The notes under the pieces are model-generated. The model worked only from the letters and a program-made list of their open reading frames with translations, searched no databases and was not told where the DNA came from. This document shows, one piece after another, positions 1 to 10,447 of a DNA stretch of 64,000 bases. Made by a program: the position numbers and the translations under genes. The number at the start of each line of letters is the position of its first letter. Position 1 is the first letter of the stretch. The stretch lies in contig JBHGBD010000020.1 in assembly GCA_041946825.1 (NCBI GenBank), forward strand, positions 22,040-86,039, in the 5' to 3' direction. This DNA is from CAZTHM01 sp041946825. Its GTDB lineage: Bacteria > Acidobacteriota > Terriglobia > UBA7540.

Positions 1-177
1 GAGGTTCTGGAGATCACCGACGAGTTGCGGGAACTTATTCTGGTCGGCGCCTCGGCGCTGGAGATCAAGAAGAAAGCCATCGAGCAGGGCATGATTTCGC
101 TGCGCCGCAGCGGCCTGATCAAAGTGATGGCCGGGATGACGACCCTGGAAGAAGTATTTCGCGAGACGGTTCTGTAA
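1..177 (+). CDS. pilB: Type IV pilus assembly ATPase PilB, C-terminal end (partial)
   Basis: The window opens inside a reading frame that ends with TAA at 175-177; 58 residues are visible. They read like the last helices of a GspE/PilB-type secretion ATPase: an ELRELILVGAS stretch, then IKKKAIEQGMISLRRSG, and an end in TTLEEVFRETVL, which matches the usual C-terminus of PilB (a 'gltt.eEv.Rvt' ending). PilB powers pilus extension at the inner membrane. The catalytic domain lies outside the window, so the name rests on this tail and on pilT and pilC directly downstream. Confidence 0.85.
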   Translation, partial: EVLEITDELRELILVGASALEIKKKAIEQGMISLRRSGLIKVMAGMTTLEEVFRETVL

Positions 178-234
178 ATACCCTCGCCGCCCGGCGAGGC
201 AAACGACGTTCCAGGAAAAGAGGACAGGAGAGCG

Positions 235-1359
235 ATGGCGATACCGACCTTGAGCGAGCTGCTGAAGCGCATGGTGGATTCGGGAGGGTCCGACCTGCAC
301 ATCACCACCAACTCGCCGCCGCGCATCCGCGTCCACGGTGAACTCAAGCCCTGCGAGGATCTTCCCGTGCTGGGCGCCGCGGACACCAAGCAACTTGCCT
401 ACAGCATTCTAACCGACGCGCAAAAGCACCGCTTCGAGGAAAATCTGGAGCTGGACTTCTCCTTCGGCATCAAGAATATCGCCCGTTTTCGCGGCAACCT
501 GTTCAACCAGCGCGGGGCGGTGGCGGGAGTATTCCGCGTTATTCCCTTCGAGATCAAATCGTTTGACCAGTTGGGTCTGGCGCCGGTGGTCCGCAAGCTC
601 TGTGAGAAGCCCCGCGGGCTGATTCTGGTGACCGGCCCGACGGGCAGCGGCAAATCCACGACGCTCGCGACGATGCTTAATCTCATCAACGAGTCGCGCT
701 ACGAGCACATGATCACGATCGAGGACCCCATCGAGTTCATTCACCCGCACAAGAAGTGCCTGGTGAATCAGCGCGAGGTGCACTCGGACACACACTCATT
801 CGCGAACTCCCTGCGCGCCGCATTGCGCGAGGACCCCGACGTGGTTCTGATCGGCGAGATGCGCGACCTGGAAACCATCGAGTCGGCGCTGCGCATCGCC
901 GAAACCGGCCACTTGACTTTCGGCACGCTGCACACGAACTCGGCCTCCTCGACGATCAACCGTATCATCGACGTATTTCCGTCGCACCAGCAGTCGCAGA
1001 TTCGCGCCCAGCTCTCGCTGGTGCTGGAAGGAATCATGTGCCAGGCGCTGCTGCCTCGAACCGACGGGCGCGGGCGCGCCATGGCGATGGAAATCCTGGT
1101 TCCCAATGCGGCCATTCGTAATCTGATCCGCGAAGACAAGATCCACCAGATCTACTCGTCCATGCAGTCGGGCCAGGACAAGTTCGGAATGCAGACTTTC
1201 AACCAGTCCCTCCTGTCGCTCTACACGCAGCGCTTGATTACACTGGAAACGGCCTTGGCGCGCTCCAGCAACGCCGAGGAGTTGCAGGATATGATCAACC
1301 GCGGCGCGCCGGGCGGTGGAGGACAGCGGATGCCGGCTTACACGCCCGCCAAGCGTTAG
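235..1359 (+). CDS. pilT: Type IV pilus retraction ATPase PilT
   Basis: 374 residues, normal for PilT. The N-terminal PAS-like domain (about 1-100) is followed by a RecA-type ATPase with Walker A GPTGSGKSTT near residue 135, an Asp box (TIEDPIEF), a Walker B region (VVLIGEMRD) and a His box (TGHLTFGTLHTNSA). The AIRNLIRE motif near residue 291 is diagnostic for PilT and needed for retraction. A GGAG-like ribosome site precedes the ATG. The gene follows pilB by 57 bp. The C-terminus has a short Gly/Pro-rich extension. PilT hexamers depolymerise pilin at the inner membrane and drive twitching motility. Confidence 0.96.
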   Translation: MAIPTLSELLKRMVDSGGSDLHITTNSPPRIRVHGELKPCEDLPVLGAADTKQLAYSILTDAQKHRFEENLELDFSFGIKNIARFRGNLFNQRGAVAGVFRVIPFEIKSFDQLGLAPVVRKLCEKPRGLILVTGPTGSGKSTTLATMLNLINESRYEHMITIEDPIEFIHPHKKCLVNQREVHSDTHSFANSLRAALREDPDVVLIGEMRDLETIESALRIAETGHLTFGTLHTNSASSTINRIIDVFPSHQQSQIRAQLSLVLEGIMCQALLPRTDGRGRAMAMEILVPNAAIRNLIREDKIHQIYSSMQSGQDKFGMQTFNQSLLSLYTQRLITLETALARSSNAEELQDMINRGAPGGGGQRMPAYTPAKR

Positions 1360-1458
1360 CGTTCGGGGCGCCAGAACTCGCTCCACGAGTTCTCCCGAGG
1401 GCGGGAACAAGCGAAATCGGAGGGGGAAGCCAACGCCAATTAGCGAGGTGACCTAGCG

Positions 1459-2670
1459 ATGCCTCAATTCGAATTTCGTGGCACGTCTCGAACGGGAGAG
1501 CAGATTACCGGAACGCGCGCCGCCCCCAGCCGCGAGGCACTGGACGCCGTGCTTCGCCGCGAGAACATTACCCCCACCCGCATTGTCGAGAAAGGGCGGG
1601 AAATCGCCATCCCCAAGCCGAAAGTCGTGGGAAAGGTCAGCGCCAAGGAACTGGCCATCTTCACGCGCCAGTTCTCGGTGATGATCGACGCCGGACTTCC
1701 CCTGGTGCAGTGCCTGGAAATCCTGGCCACCCAGCAGGAGAACAAGGGCTTTGCCAAAGCGCTTTCGACCGTGCGGTCGTCGGTGGAGAGCGGATCAACG
1801 CTGGCCAATGCCCTCCGCCAGTTCCCGAAGATCTTCGATGAGCTTTACACCAACATGGTGGAAGCGGGCGAAACGGGCGGTATTCTGGACACCATCCTCC
1901 AGCGCCTCTCGGGATACATTGAAAAGGCCGTCAAACTCAAGCGCGCCGTGCAGTCGGCGTTGATCTATCCCGTCGCGGTTTTGGCCATCGCCGGCGGCGT
2001 TATCTTCCTGTTGCTCTGGAAAGTGGTGCCAATCTTCGGCAGCCTTTTCGCCGGCTTGCAGGTTGATTTGCCGCTTCCCACCCGCATCGTCATCGCCATG
2101 AGCAACGCCGTCGCTACTTTCGCCATTCCTCTCATCGTGTTGGTGGGCGCGGGGATGTATGGCTTGAAGCGGTATTACGAGACGCCGGCCGGCAAGATGC
2201 AGATTGATACTCTGATCTTGAAGATCCCGGTGCTCGGCAATCTGATGCGGAAGATCGGCGTGGCGCGCTTCACGCGGACGCTCGGGACCCTCATCACCAG
2301 CGGTGTTCCCATGCTTGAGGCGATGGAGATCACGGCGCGTACGTCCGGCAACGCGGTCATCGAGAAAGCCATCTTGAGCGTCCGCAAGGCCATCGAAGGC
2401 GGGCGCACCATCGTCGACCCCCTCCGCGAAACCGGGGTCTTCCCCAACATGGTGGTCCAGATGATCGGTGTGGGCGAGCAGACCGGCGCCCTCGACGCGA
2501 TGCTCCAGAAGATTGCCGACTTCTACGAAGACGAAGTTGACGCCGCGGTCGGCGACTTGCTGACCGCCATGGAGCCCATGATGATCCTCTTCCTGGGAAT
2601 CGTTGTGGGCGGCGTGGTCATTTCGATGTACCTGCCGCTGTTCAGCTTGATCGGCAAGCTGGCAGGCTAG
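1459..2670 (+). CDS. pilC: Type IV pilus inner-membrane platform protein PilC
   Basis: 403 residues, the usual length of the GspF/PilC family. An N-terminal FEFRGTSRTGEQITG segment is typical of the family. Two repeated T2SF helical domains follow (about 70-195 and 270-395), each with the 'FTRQFSVMIDAGLPL' / 'FTRTLGTLITSGVPM' signature. Membrane helices sit near 170-190, 215-240 and at the C-terminus (MILFLGIVVGGVVISMYLPLF). PilC is the membrane platform that couples PilB and PilT to pilin assembly. It lies in the same direction as pilT with a 99-bp gap. Confidence 0.96.
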   Translation: MPQFEFRGTSRTGEQITGTRAAPSREALDAVLRRENITPTRIVEKGREIAIPKPKVVGKVSAKELAIFTRQFSVMIDAGLPLVQCLEILATQQENKGFAKALSTVRSSVESGSTLANALRQFPKIFDELYTNMVEAGETGGILDTILQRLSGYIEKAVKLKRAVQSALIYPVAVLAIAGGVIFLLLWKVVPIFGSLFAGLQVDLPLPTRIVIAMSNAVATFAIPLIVLVGAGMYGLKRYYETPAGKMQIDTLILKIPVLGNLMRKIGVARFTRTLGTLITSGVPMLEAMEITARTSGNAVIEKAILSVRKAIEGGRTIVDPLRETGVFPNMVVQMIGVGEQTGALDAMLQKIADFYEDEVDAAVGDLLTAMEPMMILFLGIVVGGVVISMYLPLFSLIGKLAG

Positions 2671-2838
2671 ACGTTACAGGTCACTCGCGGCTGGTCCCGG
2701 GGCCGCATCCGCAGGCCCCGGGACACGCTTCCCGCATTCCCACCCATTGAAGGCAACGCCGCCGGAAATCGGCCCCGAGATGCTCGGCGCAATCACTACT
2801 GGCCTTGGAGCGGCGCTCCCTCTATAATTCCGCCTATC

Positions 2839-4536
2839 GTGCCCATGAAATCCACCGGCGAACTCCAGTCGTGGCTCCCCTACGTCATCAAGATCCGATT
2901 CGTCATCATCAGTTTTGTGTTCGCCATCGAGTATTCCATCCGGCAACTCGTTCCCGACCCCCTGCGGCCCGACACGGTCAAATACCTGGGCTTTGTCGTC
3001 ATCCTCTGGTACACGTTTAACCTCTTCTTCCTCATCTACAACCAGATGAGCCGCGACTACCTGCAGCAAGCCTACCTGCAGATTCTCTCGGACGTGTGCA
3101 TTGTCACGGCGGTCGTCCACGTGACCGGCGACCTGGACAGTAATTACCTCTCGCTCTACCTTGTGGCGATTATTCTGGCCAGCATGTTGCTGCCGCGCGG
3201 GCGCGTCTTCCTGGTGGCGGCGGTCAGCTTTGTTCTTATGGGGTTTCTGCTGGAACTGGCCTATTTACCCAACCTCTATCCCGATCTGGTGGAGCGCTAC
3301 CCCGCATTGAAATTCCTGGCCACGTCCTCGACCGTCTTCGTAACCTTGCGCGATCTGCAGGTAAAGATCTTCGCCACGCTTTTTGGATTCTTTGCCGTGG
3401 CGTACCTGGCAAGCTACCTGGCGGAAAGCCTGCGCAAGACGGGGGCGGAGTTGCGCGATAAGCGTGGCCAGGTCGCGAGCCTGCAAGCGATCAATGAGAA
3501 CGTCATTCACAGCATGCGCGACGGACTGATTACCACCGACCTGGAAGGGACCATTCGCGACCTGAACCCTGCCGGGGCAGGCATCCTTGGCTGCGAGCCG
3601 GGAAAAGTAAAGGGGCGCCCCATCATGGAGGTCTTTCAGTCCCTTCCGCCGGACAGCGGGGGAACTGCTCGCGTTGCGAATCCCAGCGCCCGCCAGGAGA
3701 TCACCTATCAACATCCGCGGGGAGACCAGCGGATTCTCGCTATTGCCTCATCGCCGCTGGTGGTGCCGGAGGTTGGCGATTTCGGGCATGTCTACAGCTT
3801 TCAGGACCTCACGGAGGAAAAACGCCTGGAAGCGGAGTACCGCGCCAAGGACCGCATGGCCTCGCTGGGGCGATTGTCCGCCGGCATCGCGCACGAAATC
3901 CGGAACCCTCTGGCCTCTATCGCGGGGTCGGTGAAGTTGCTGCAGGGGCTGGCTCAGCTCGACGAAGATCAAGCCAAGCTGATCGATATCGTCAGCCGCG
4001 AATCCGAACGCCTCAACAAACTGGTTTCGGATTTCCTCGTCTACTCGCGGGAATTGCGTTTCGAGTTCAGCGACGTGGATGTCCTCAACCTCCTGGAAGA
4101 GACCCTGCTGCTCATTGAGCATCACCCTTCCTTTGGTCCGGAATATCGCATCGACCGAAAACTGCCGTCTCGCCCGGTCGTTGCCTGCGCGGACCCCGAC
4201 AAGCTCCGACAAGTCTTTTGGAATATCTGCGATAACTCGCTCAAAGCCATGCCGGAAGGTGGGACACTCACCGCGGAGGTCGAAGACGGGGCGGCCCCGA
4301 ACATCCGCGTCGTGCTGGCGGATAGCGGAGTGGGATTGACGGAGGTTCAATTGGAGAAGCTGTTCGAGCCCTTCCAGGCGGGATTCAGCAACGGTACGGG
4401 TCTGGGGTTGGCAATCGTCTATCAAATCGTCCAAGCCCACCGCGGGAAGATTCAGGTAAGATCGGCGCCAGGAAAAGGCACCCGCTTCATTATCGAACTG
4501 CCGCGCACGCAGACGGCGGCAAAGGACGAACGATGA
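2839..4536 (+). CDS. pilS: Membrane sensor histidine kinase PilS
   Basis: 565 residues. The N-terminal ~200 residues contain about six membrane helices, as in PilS. A PAS domain (about 215-320) follows, then HisKA with the phospho-acceptor His at about residue 351 (AGIAHEIRNPL). The HATPase domain has an N box (DNSLKAMPEGG), DSGVGL and GTGLGLAIV. It should phosphorylate PilR, encoded next, to switch on pilA. The start is GTG, with an in-frame ATG two codons later. A TATAAT at 2823-2828 stands just 10 bp before it, so a very short leader is possible. Confidence 0.93.
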   Translation: MPMKSTGELQSWLPYVIKIRFVIISFVFAIEYSIRQLVPDPLRPDTVKYLGFVVILWYTFNLFFLIYNQMSRDYLQQAYLQILSDVCIVTAVVHVTGDLDSNYLSLYLVAIILASMLLPRGRVFLVAAVSFVLMGFLLELAYLPNLYPDLVERYPALKFLATSSTVFVTLRDLQVKIFATLFGFFAVAYLASYLAESLRKTGAELRDKRGQVASLQAINENVIHSMRDGLITTDLEGTIRDLNPAGAGILGCEPGKVKGRPIMEVFQSLPPDSGGTARVANPSARQEITYQHPRGDQRILAIASSPLVVPEVGDFGHVYSFQDLTEEKRLEAEYRAKDRMASLGRLSAGIAHEIRNPLASIAGSVKLLQGLAQLDEDQAKLIDIVSRESERLNKLVSDFLVYSRELRFEFSDVDVLNLLEETLLLIEHHPSFGPEYRIDRKLPSRPVVACADPDKLRQVFWNICDNSLKAMPEGGTLTAEVEDGAAPNIRVVLADSGVGLTEVQLEKLFEPFQAGFSNGTGLGLAIVYQIVQAHRGKIQVRSAPGKGTRFIIELPRTQTAAKDER

Positions 4537-4606
4537 GGTCTCGGTCTGTTGGCATCAAAATCCCAGTTCATCATCTCTCATTCAGAGGTCATAATTCGCA
4601 AACCCT

Positions 4607-5977
<1,371 letters not shown>

Positions 5978-6159
5978 TGAGCGAGAGGTTGTGGCGGGCC
6001 CGGGTTCCGAGTGACAAATTCTGTCAGGCCCGTTTGCCAAAATCCGGCGAAAACTTGGGAGACTTCAAATTGGATTGCGCTGTGGAAAACTTCTTGCCTG
6101 TAATCCCATGAAAATACAAAGCCTCACTTAATATCGTGGAACCTGATTAGTGACACATT

Positions 6160-6175
6160 TGGCAATAGGTTTGCT
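6160..6175 (+). promoter_or_regulatory. Sigma-54 (-24/-12) promoter of pilA
   Basis: TGGCAAT, 4 nt, TTGCT matches the RpoN consensus TGGCACG-N4-TTGCW, with GG and GC correctly spaced. Transcription would begin near 6187, about 44 nt before the pilA ATG. The sigma-54 activator gene pilR directly upstream supports the assignment. Confidence 0.88.
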
Positions 6176-6230
6176 CCACCGAAAGAAGCCATTCTTGAAC
6201 ACGCGGGAATGGTACGACAAGGAGGATTGA

Positions 6231-6713
6231 ATGAAGAAGGATTCACGTGGGTTTTCACTGATCGAGCTGCTGATCGTCGTGGCGATCATTCTGATCATCG
6301 CGGCGATTGCCATCCCGAACTTGCTGCGTTCGCGCATTGCAGCCAACCAAGCGTCGGCTGTGGGTTCGCTGCGGACCATCAATACGGCTGCGATCACGTA
6401 TGCCTCGACGTACAACTCCGGTTACCCGACGGCACTGTCGAATCTCCAGCCACCGGCGGCAGGGGCCAACCCGACCGCTACAGCGGCTGGCTTGGTTGAC
6501 AGCGTGCTGGCCAGCGGTACGAAGAGCGGGTACACGTTTACTTATGCCCCGGGTGCGGCTGTGGGGGGTAGAATCGACACTTACACCCTCAACGCTGCAC
6601 CTACGACACCCGGTACGACTGGAACCAACTACTACTTCACCGACCAGTCGGGCGTAATCCGTCAGAATTCGACGGGTCCTGCTTCGGCCAGCGACTCGCC
6701 GCTTGCCGGCTAG
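6231..6713 (+). CDS. pilA: Major type IV pilin PilA
   Basis: 160 residues with a class III signal. A short basic leader ends in Gly7, followed by FSLIE, so prepilin peptidase should cut after Gly7 and methylate the new Phe1; Glu5 of the mature protein is present. The hydrophobic N-terminal helix runs to about residue 55 and carries SAVGSLRTINTAAITYAS. The remainder is a small Gly/Thr/Ala-rich globular head. The pair of Cys residues found in many proteobacterial pilins is absent. A strong ribosome site (AAGGAGG) precedes the ATG, and a sigma-54 promoter lies upstream. The gene has its own terminator. Confidence 0.94.
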   Translation: MKKDSRGFSLIELLIVVAIILIIAAIAIPNLLRSRIAANQASAVGSLRTINTAAITYASTYNSGYPTALSNLQPPAAGANPTATAAGLVDSVLASGTKSGYTFTYAPGAAVGGRIDTYTLNAAPTTPGTTGTNYYFTDQSGVIRQNSTGPASASDSPLAG

Positions 6714-6740
6714 TTGCAAAGTCCGTACGCGTGACATTCT

Positions 6741-6770
6741 GGGGAGCCTTCGGGCTCCCCTTCTGTTTTT
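6741..6770 (+). terminator. Rho-independent terminator after pilA
   Basis: A perfect 8-bp stem, GGGGAGCC/GGCTCCCC, closes a TTCG tetraloop at 6741-6760 and is followed by a T-rich run (TTCTGTTTTT). It lies 28 bp after the pilA stop and separates pilA from the ABC transporter genes. Confidence 0.9.
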
Positions 6771-6991
6771 CAGGGCGGGCGAGTTCGTAGCGAAGAATCA
6801 CCGCAACCGGCCGGGCGAGAGTGTCCGGGTAACCTCGCTCTGGCCATACGCGAGTTCGGAAGCGTTCCTCAGGCGATTCCTTATTCCCTCCGCCCCGGCT
6901 ATATTATGATATCGGCAGCTTTGACTGTCCTGGGTGTAACGCGTGCAGGCAGTTCGATTCTGAGCGGGCGTACATTGCGTGGATCTGGGCC

Positions 6992-7978
6992 ATGCTGGCT
7001 GTTGAGACATCGGGACTGACCAAAGACTATCCCACCGGTTTCTTCCGCAAGCGGCCCAGGAGGGCGCTGGACGGCTTGTCTTTGCAGGTCGAGGCGGGGG
7101 AAGTCTTCGGCCTTTTGGGGCCCAACGGAGCGGGGAAAAGCACTACCCTGAAGATTCTGCTCCGCCTCGTCTTTCCGACGTCGGGCACGGCCCGCGTTCT
7201 CGGAAGGGAACTTAACGATGTGGGGATGCACGCCCATATCGGATATCTGCCCGAGAATCCATATTTCTACGATCATCTGACCGCACGGGAATTCCTCAAT
7301 TATGCGGGGGAACTTTCCGGCCTATCGGACGCCGCTCGGCGTGAGCGTGTGGAGCGCCTGCTGGAACAGCTTGGGCTGGCAGCCTCGCGGGACGTCCCCC
7401 TGCGCAGATTCTCCAAAGGAATGGTGCAACGAGTAGGTTTGGCCCAGGCGTTGATCAACGACCCGGAATTGATCTTCCTTGATGAGCCGATGTCGGGTCT
7501 CGATCCGCTGGGGCGGCGCGAAGTCCGTGACCTTATCCTGGAGTTAAAGGGCCAGGGGAAGACGATATTCTTCTCGACGCACATTCTCTCCGACGCCGAA
7601 ATGCTTTGCGACCGGGTGGCGATTTTGAATCGCGGCCGATTGCAGGGCTGCGGTGAGCTTCGCGAGATTTTGCGACTCGGGGCCTCGGCGACCGAAGTTG
7701 TCCTGGAGAACCCTCCCGCTCCCGCCCTGGAGGAGCTGCGACCGTATTGCCGCTCGGTGGTCCGGACGGGAGAGCGGGTGCGGCTGGAAGTGGGCGAGGA
7801 GTCCGACGTCCCGAAGGCGCTCAGTGCCGCGCTCCGCCTCGGCCTCCGGATTGTTTCGCTCAATCCAGTGAAAGTATCGCTGGAAGATTACTTCGTGGCG
7901 CGCGTCGAGGAACTCCATGACGCTCCTGATAAACGCGAGTTGAGCGCCGTTACCCAGGACCGGGAAGGTGAACGATGA
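6992..7978 (+). CDS. ABC transporter ATP-binding protein (PilH-like position)
   Basis: 328 residues. Walker A GPNGAGKS is at residues 43-50, the signature is the degenerate FSKGMVQR, and Walker B/D-loop is LIFLDEPMSGLDP with a switch His in FSTHILSD. The C-terminal ~100 residues match the extension seen in ABC-2-type exporters. It overlaps the permease gene by 4 bp, so the two form one transporter. In Myxococcus xanthus the genes after pilA (pilG-H-I) also encode an ABC system needed for pilus formation. The same place here suggests, but does not prove, a role in pilus assembly or export. Confidence 0.88.
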   Translation: MLAVETSGLTKDYPTGFFRKRPRRALDGLSLQVEAGEVFGLLGPNGAGKSTTLKILLRLVFPTSGTARVLGRELNDVGMHAHIGYLPENPYFYDHLTAREFLNYAGELSGLSDAARRERVERLLEQLGLAASRDVPLRRFSKGMVQRVGLAQALINDPELIFLDEPMSGLDPLGRREVRDLILELKGQGKTIFFSTHILSDAEMLCDRVAILNRGRLQGCGELREILRLGASATEVVLENPPAPALEELRPYCRSVVRTGERVRLEVGEESDVPKALSAALRLGLRIVSLNPVKVSLEDYFVARVEELHDAPDKRELSAVTQDREGER

Positions 7979-8751
7979 GCCGGGTGGTGAGCATTGCGCT
8001 TCACACGTTCAAGGAATCGGTGCGCGAGCGAGTGCTTTACAATCTGGTCCTCTTCGCGCTGCTCCTTATCGGCGCGGCGATTTTGTTTGGCAGCATCTCC
8101 GTGGGCGTGGAAGAGATCATCCTGATCAACTTGGGACTCAGTTCCATTTCGGTGTTTGGCCTTTTGATGTCCATCTTCATCGGCATCGGTCTGGTATCCA
8201 AGGAGATTGACCGCAGAACGATCTTCAGCATTCTGGCCAAACCCGTGCGCCGGTCGGAATTCATCATCGGCAAGTATCTCGGCCTGCTCCTGACGCTGAC
8301 GATCAACACCGCCATCATGACCGCGGGCTTCTATGTCGCCCTGCTCTACCAGAAGCGGACTTTGCACCTTGCCGACCTCGTGGTGCTGGAGGCGGTTTAC
8401 TTCATCCTCCTTCAATTCGCGATGGTGGTCGGGCTGGCGCTTTTCTTCTCCTGCATCTCAACGCCTGTCCTCTCCGCGGTCTTCACGTTGTGTCTCTACA
8501 TCATCGGGAACCTGCTGAACGATATCCGCTGGTTTGGGCAGGAGACGGGCAGCGCTCTGGTCGAGAGGGCAACGGCAGCTCTTTATTACATGCTTCCGAA
8601 TTTTGGCAATTTCAACGCCATCACACAAGTTTCCCACGGAGAAGCCATTCCCGGGTATCTCCTCGTGTCGAATTCGTTGTATGCGCTCCTCTACGTCACG
8701 ATTCTTATTTCGGGATCCATCATGGTTTTCGAGGAAAAAGAATTTCGGTGA
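7975..8751 (+). CDS. ABC-2 type permease (PilI-like position)
   Basis: 258 residues with about six membrane helices and little else, typical of ABC-2 permeases (DUF/ABC2_membrane group). An early cytoplasmic motif (SKEIDRRTIFSILAKPVRRSEFIIGKYLG) is the usual coupling segment of this family. ATGA overlap with the ATPase gene upstream and GTGA overlap with the next gene indicate translational coupling. The substrate cannot be read from sequence. Confidence 0.88.
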   Translation: MSRVVSIALHTFKESVRERVLYNLVLFALLLIGAAILFGSISVGVEEIILINLGLSSISVFGLLMSIFIGIGLVSKEIDRRTIFSILAKPVRRSEFIIGKYLGLLLTLTINTAIMTAGFYVALLYQKRTLHLADLVVLEAVYFILLQFAMVVGLALFFSCISTPVLSAVFTLCLYIIGNLLNDIRWFGQETGSALVERATAALYYMLPNFGNFNAITQVSHGEAIPGYLLVSNSLYALLYVTILISGSIMVFEEKEFR

Positions 8752-9650
8752 GCGCCGTCGGTTTTCCAACTCGTGGACGCTCCGGCGGCCGAAAGGCTTG
8801 CTGGTTGATTCTGGTTGCGAGCTTCCTGGCTCTCGTGCCGTTGCAGCGCGCGGTTGATCGCCAACTGACAGCGCAGAGAAGGTTGGAGGAGACGCTCTAC
8901 CTTCCCTCCGGAACAGTCCTCAGGCGGTTGGCCCTGGGCCACGAAGGCTTGCTGGCAGACATTTACTGGACCCGCGTCGTGCAGTATTTTGGCCGGAAGA
9001 AACTGGCCGGCGCGCTACGGTTCGACCTGCTTGGCCGGCTGCTTCGGATCACCACGGAACTGGATCCCCAACTCGTCATCGCCTACCGGTTCGGCGCCGT
9101 ATTTCTGGCCGGCAAACCCCCAGGCGGAGCCGGTGAGCCGCAGGAAGCGCTCCAACTTTTACGGCGCGGAATTGTGGCGAATCCTGACTACTGGCGACTT
9201 TGGCAGGATTTGGGGTTCATTTATTATTGGGATTTGAAGGATTATGCGAGTGCGGCTCGCGTTTTCCGGGCGGGAAGTGAACGCCCGGGCGCGCACCTCT
9301 GGATGAGAGTTCTGGCCGCTACCGTTGAGGAAGAAGGCGGTAACATTGCCTCATCGCGGTTGCTGTGGTCGGAAATCTATCGAGAGGCCGGGGACGACCA
9401 GGTACGAAAGAGCGCGCGTGACCATTTGCTGGCACTCCAGGCTTACGAAGACCTGCAGCAACTCAGCAGCTTGCTGGGCAAGTTTATCCAAGACAAGGGA
9501 GGCGTGCCCGCCTCCTGGCAGGATTTGGTAAGCGCCGGCTATTTGCGGGACGTCCCACGTGATCCTTCGGGCGAGCCATATGCCCTCATGCCGGGCGGCA
9601 TACCTGCTCTGTCGCCAGAAAGCGCAATTGATCTTCAGCTTGTTCAGTGA
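8748..9650 (+). CDS. Membrane-anchored TPR-like protein
   Basis: 300 residues. The start is taken as the GTG that overlaps the permease stop (GTGA); a purine-rich GAGGAAAAAG lies before it. One N-terminal membrane helix (about residues 17-34) is followed by an all-helical region that reads like degenerate TPRs (LLADIYWTRVVQYFG, WRLWQDLGFIYYWDLKDYASAARVF). It belongs to the same translationally coupled run as the ABC transporter and could be its accessory protein. Family members of this kind have no assigned biochemical activity, and none is claimed here. Confidence 0.75.
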   Translation: MSAVGFPTRGRSGGRKACWLILVASFLALVPLQRAVDRQLTAQRRLEETLYLPSGTVLRRLALGHEGLLADIYWTRVVQYFGRKKLAGALRFDLLGRLLRITTELDPQLVIAYRFGAVFLAGKPPGGAGEPQEALQLLRRGIVANPDYWRLWQDLGFIYYWDLKDYASAARVFRAGSERPGAHLWMRVLAATVEEEGGNIASSRLLWSEIYREAGDDQVRKSARDHLLALQAYEDLQQLSSLLGKFIQDKGGVPASWQDLVSAGYLRDVPRDPSGEPYALMPGGIPALSPESAIDLQLVQ

Positions 9651-9682
9651 GGGAGCAGGCGTTTCCCTCCCGGGGAAGACTT

Positions 9683-10447
9683 ATGGATATGGTTCGATTT
9701 ATATTCCTGACCGCACTCAAGACATTGGGCTTGATTTTCCTGGGGCTCCTAGCCGCGAAGGCTGTTTCGGGTTTGAGTGCAGGGGAAGCAGGAAAGAAGC
9801 TTTCCTGGCTGCAACGTGTTGCCTATGCACTGATCGTCGGGCTTGCCGCGCTAAATGCCTACAATCTCGGGAATGACATTGCCGCGGCGAATTACGCCTG
9901 GGCGAGCCAGAGAAACCTCGCGCAATCGCAATTCGACAAAGCCTATTCGAACGCCCGGCGCGCTGTGGAACTTCGCCCCGGTGTCACCGATTACTGGGAA
10001 GCTCTCGCCGACGCCAAGTTTTCCCAGCATCAATTCGCTTCCATGATCGCCGACCTTCCCGTGTTTCTTGCGTTGGGCTCCGGAAGACTTAATGAGACAT
10101 TTGGCTTCCGCCTGGCTTCGGCCCACTTCCTTCTGGGCCAGTACGACAAGGTGATTCCCGTGACCCAGCAGATGATTCAGGCGAATCCTGCCTATACCGC
10201 CCCTTATGTCCTGGAGGGGTACGCGCGGCTGGCGCAGAAGAAGTTTCCAGAAGCGCAGCGGTTATTCCTGGCGGTTCTCCAGAAGGATCCCAATCATCAG
10301 GCGGCCGTCGAGGGACTCGCCCATACCTATTTCCTGGCGGGAGACCGCGCCCGATCACTGGCCGTTCTTGCGGAGACTTCCAAATTCTCGTTTTCCGCGC
10401 CGGCGCGTCAGCGCTTTGAAGCCTTGAAGGGTCTCTATGGCCAATGA
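9683..10447 (+). CDS. Membrane TPR protein
   Basis: 254 residues from the ATG preceded by GGGGAAG; a GTG at 9647 overlapping the previous stop (GTGA) would add 12 residues. Two membrane helices lie in the first ~70 residues. They are followed by four or so TPR units, for example QSQFDKAYSNARRAVELRPG, GQYDKVIPVTQQMIQANPAY and KKFPEAQRLFLAVLQKDPNH. It probably scaffolds a membrane complex with its neighbours. The gene overlaps the next one by 11 bp. Confidence 0.78.
   Translation: MDMVRFIFLTALKTLGLIFLGLLAAKAVSGLSAGEAGKKLSWLQRVAYALIVGLAALNAYNLGNDIAAANYAWASQRNLAQSQFDKAYSNARRAVELRPGVTDYWEALADAKFSQHQFASMIADLPVFLALGSGRLNETFGFRLASAHFLLGQYDKVIPVTQQMIQANPAYTAPYVLEGYARLAQKKFPEAQRLFLAVLQKDPNHQAAVEGLAHTYFLAGDRARSLAVLAETSKFSFSAPARQRFEALKGLYGQ

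Noticed and set aside
8490..8747. Upstream extension of the first TPR protein into the ABC permease gene
   Set aside because: The extension lies wholly within a good membrane-protein frame; the GTG at 8748 gives a coupled start.
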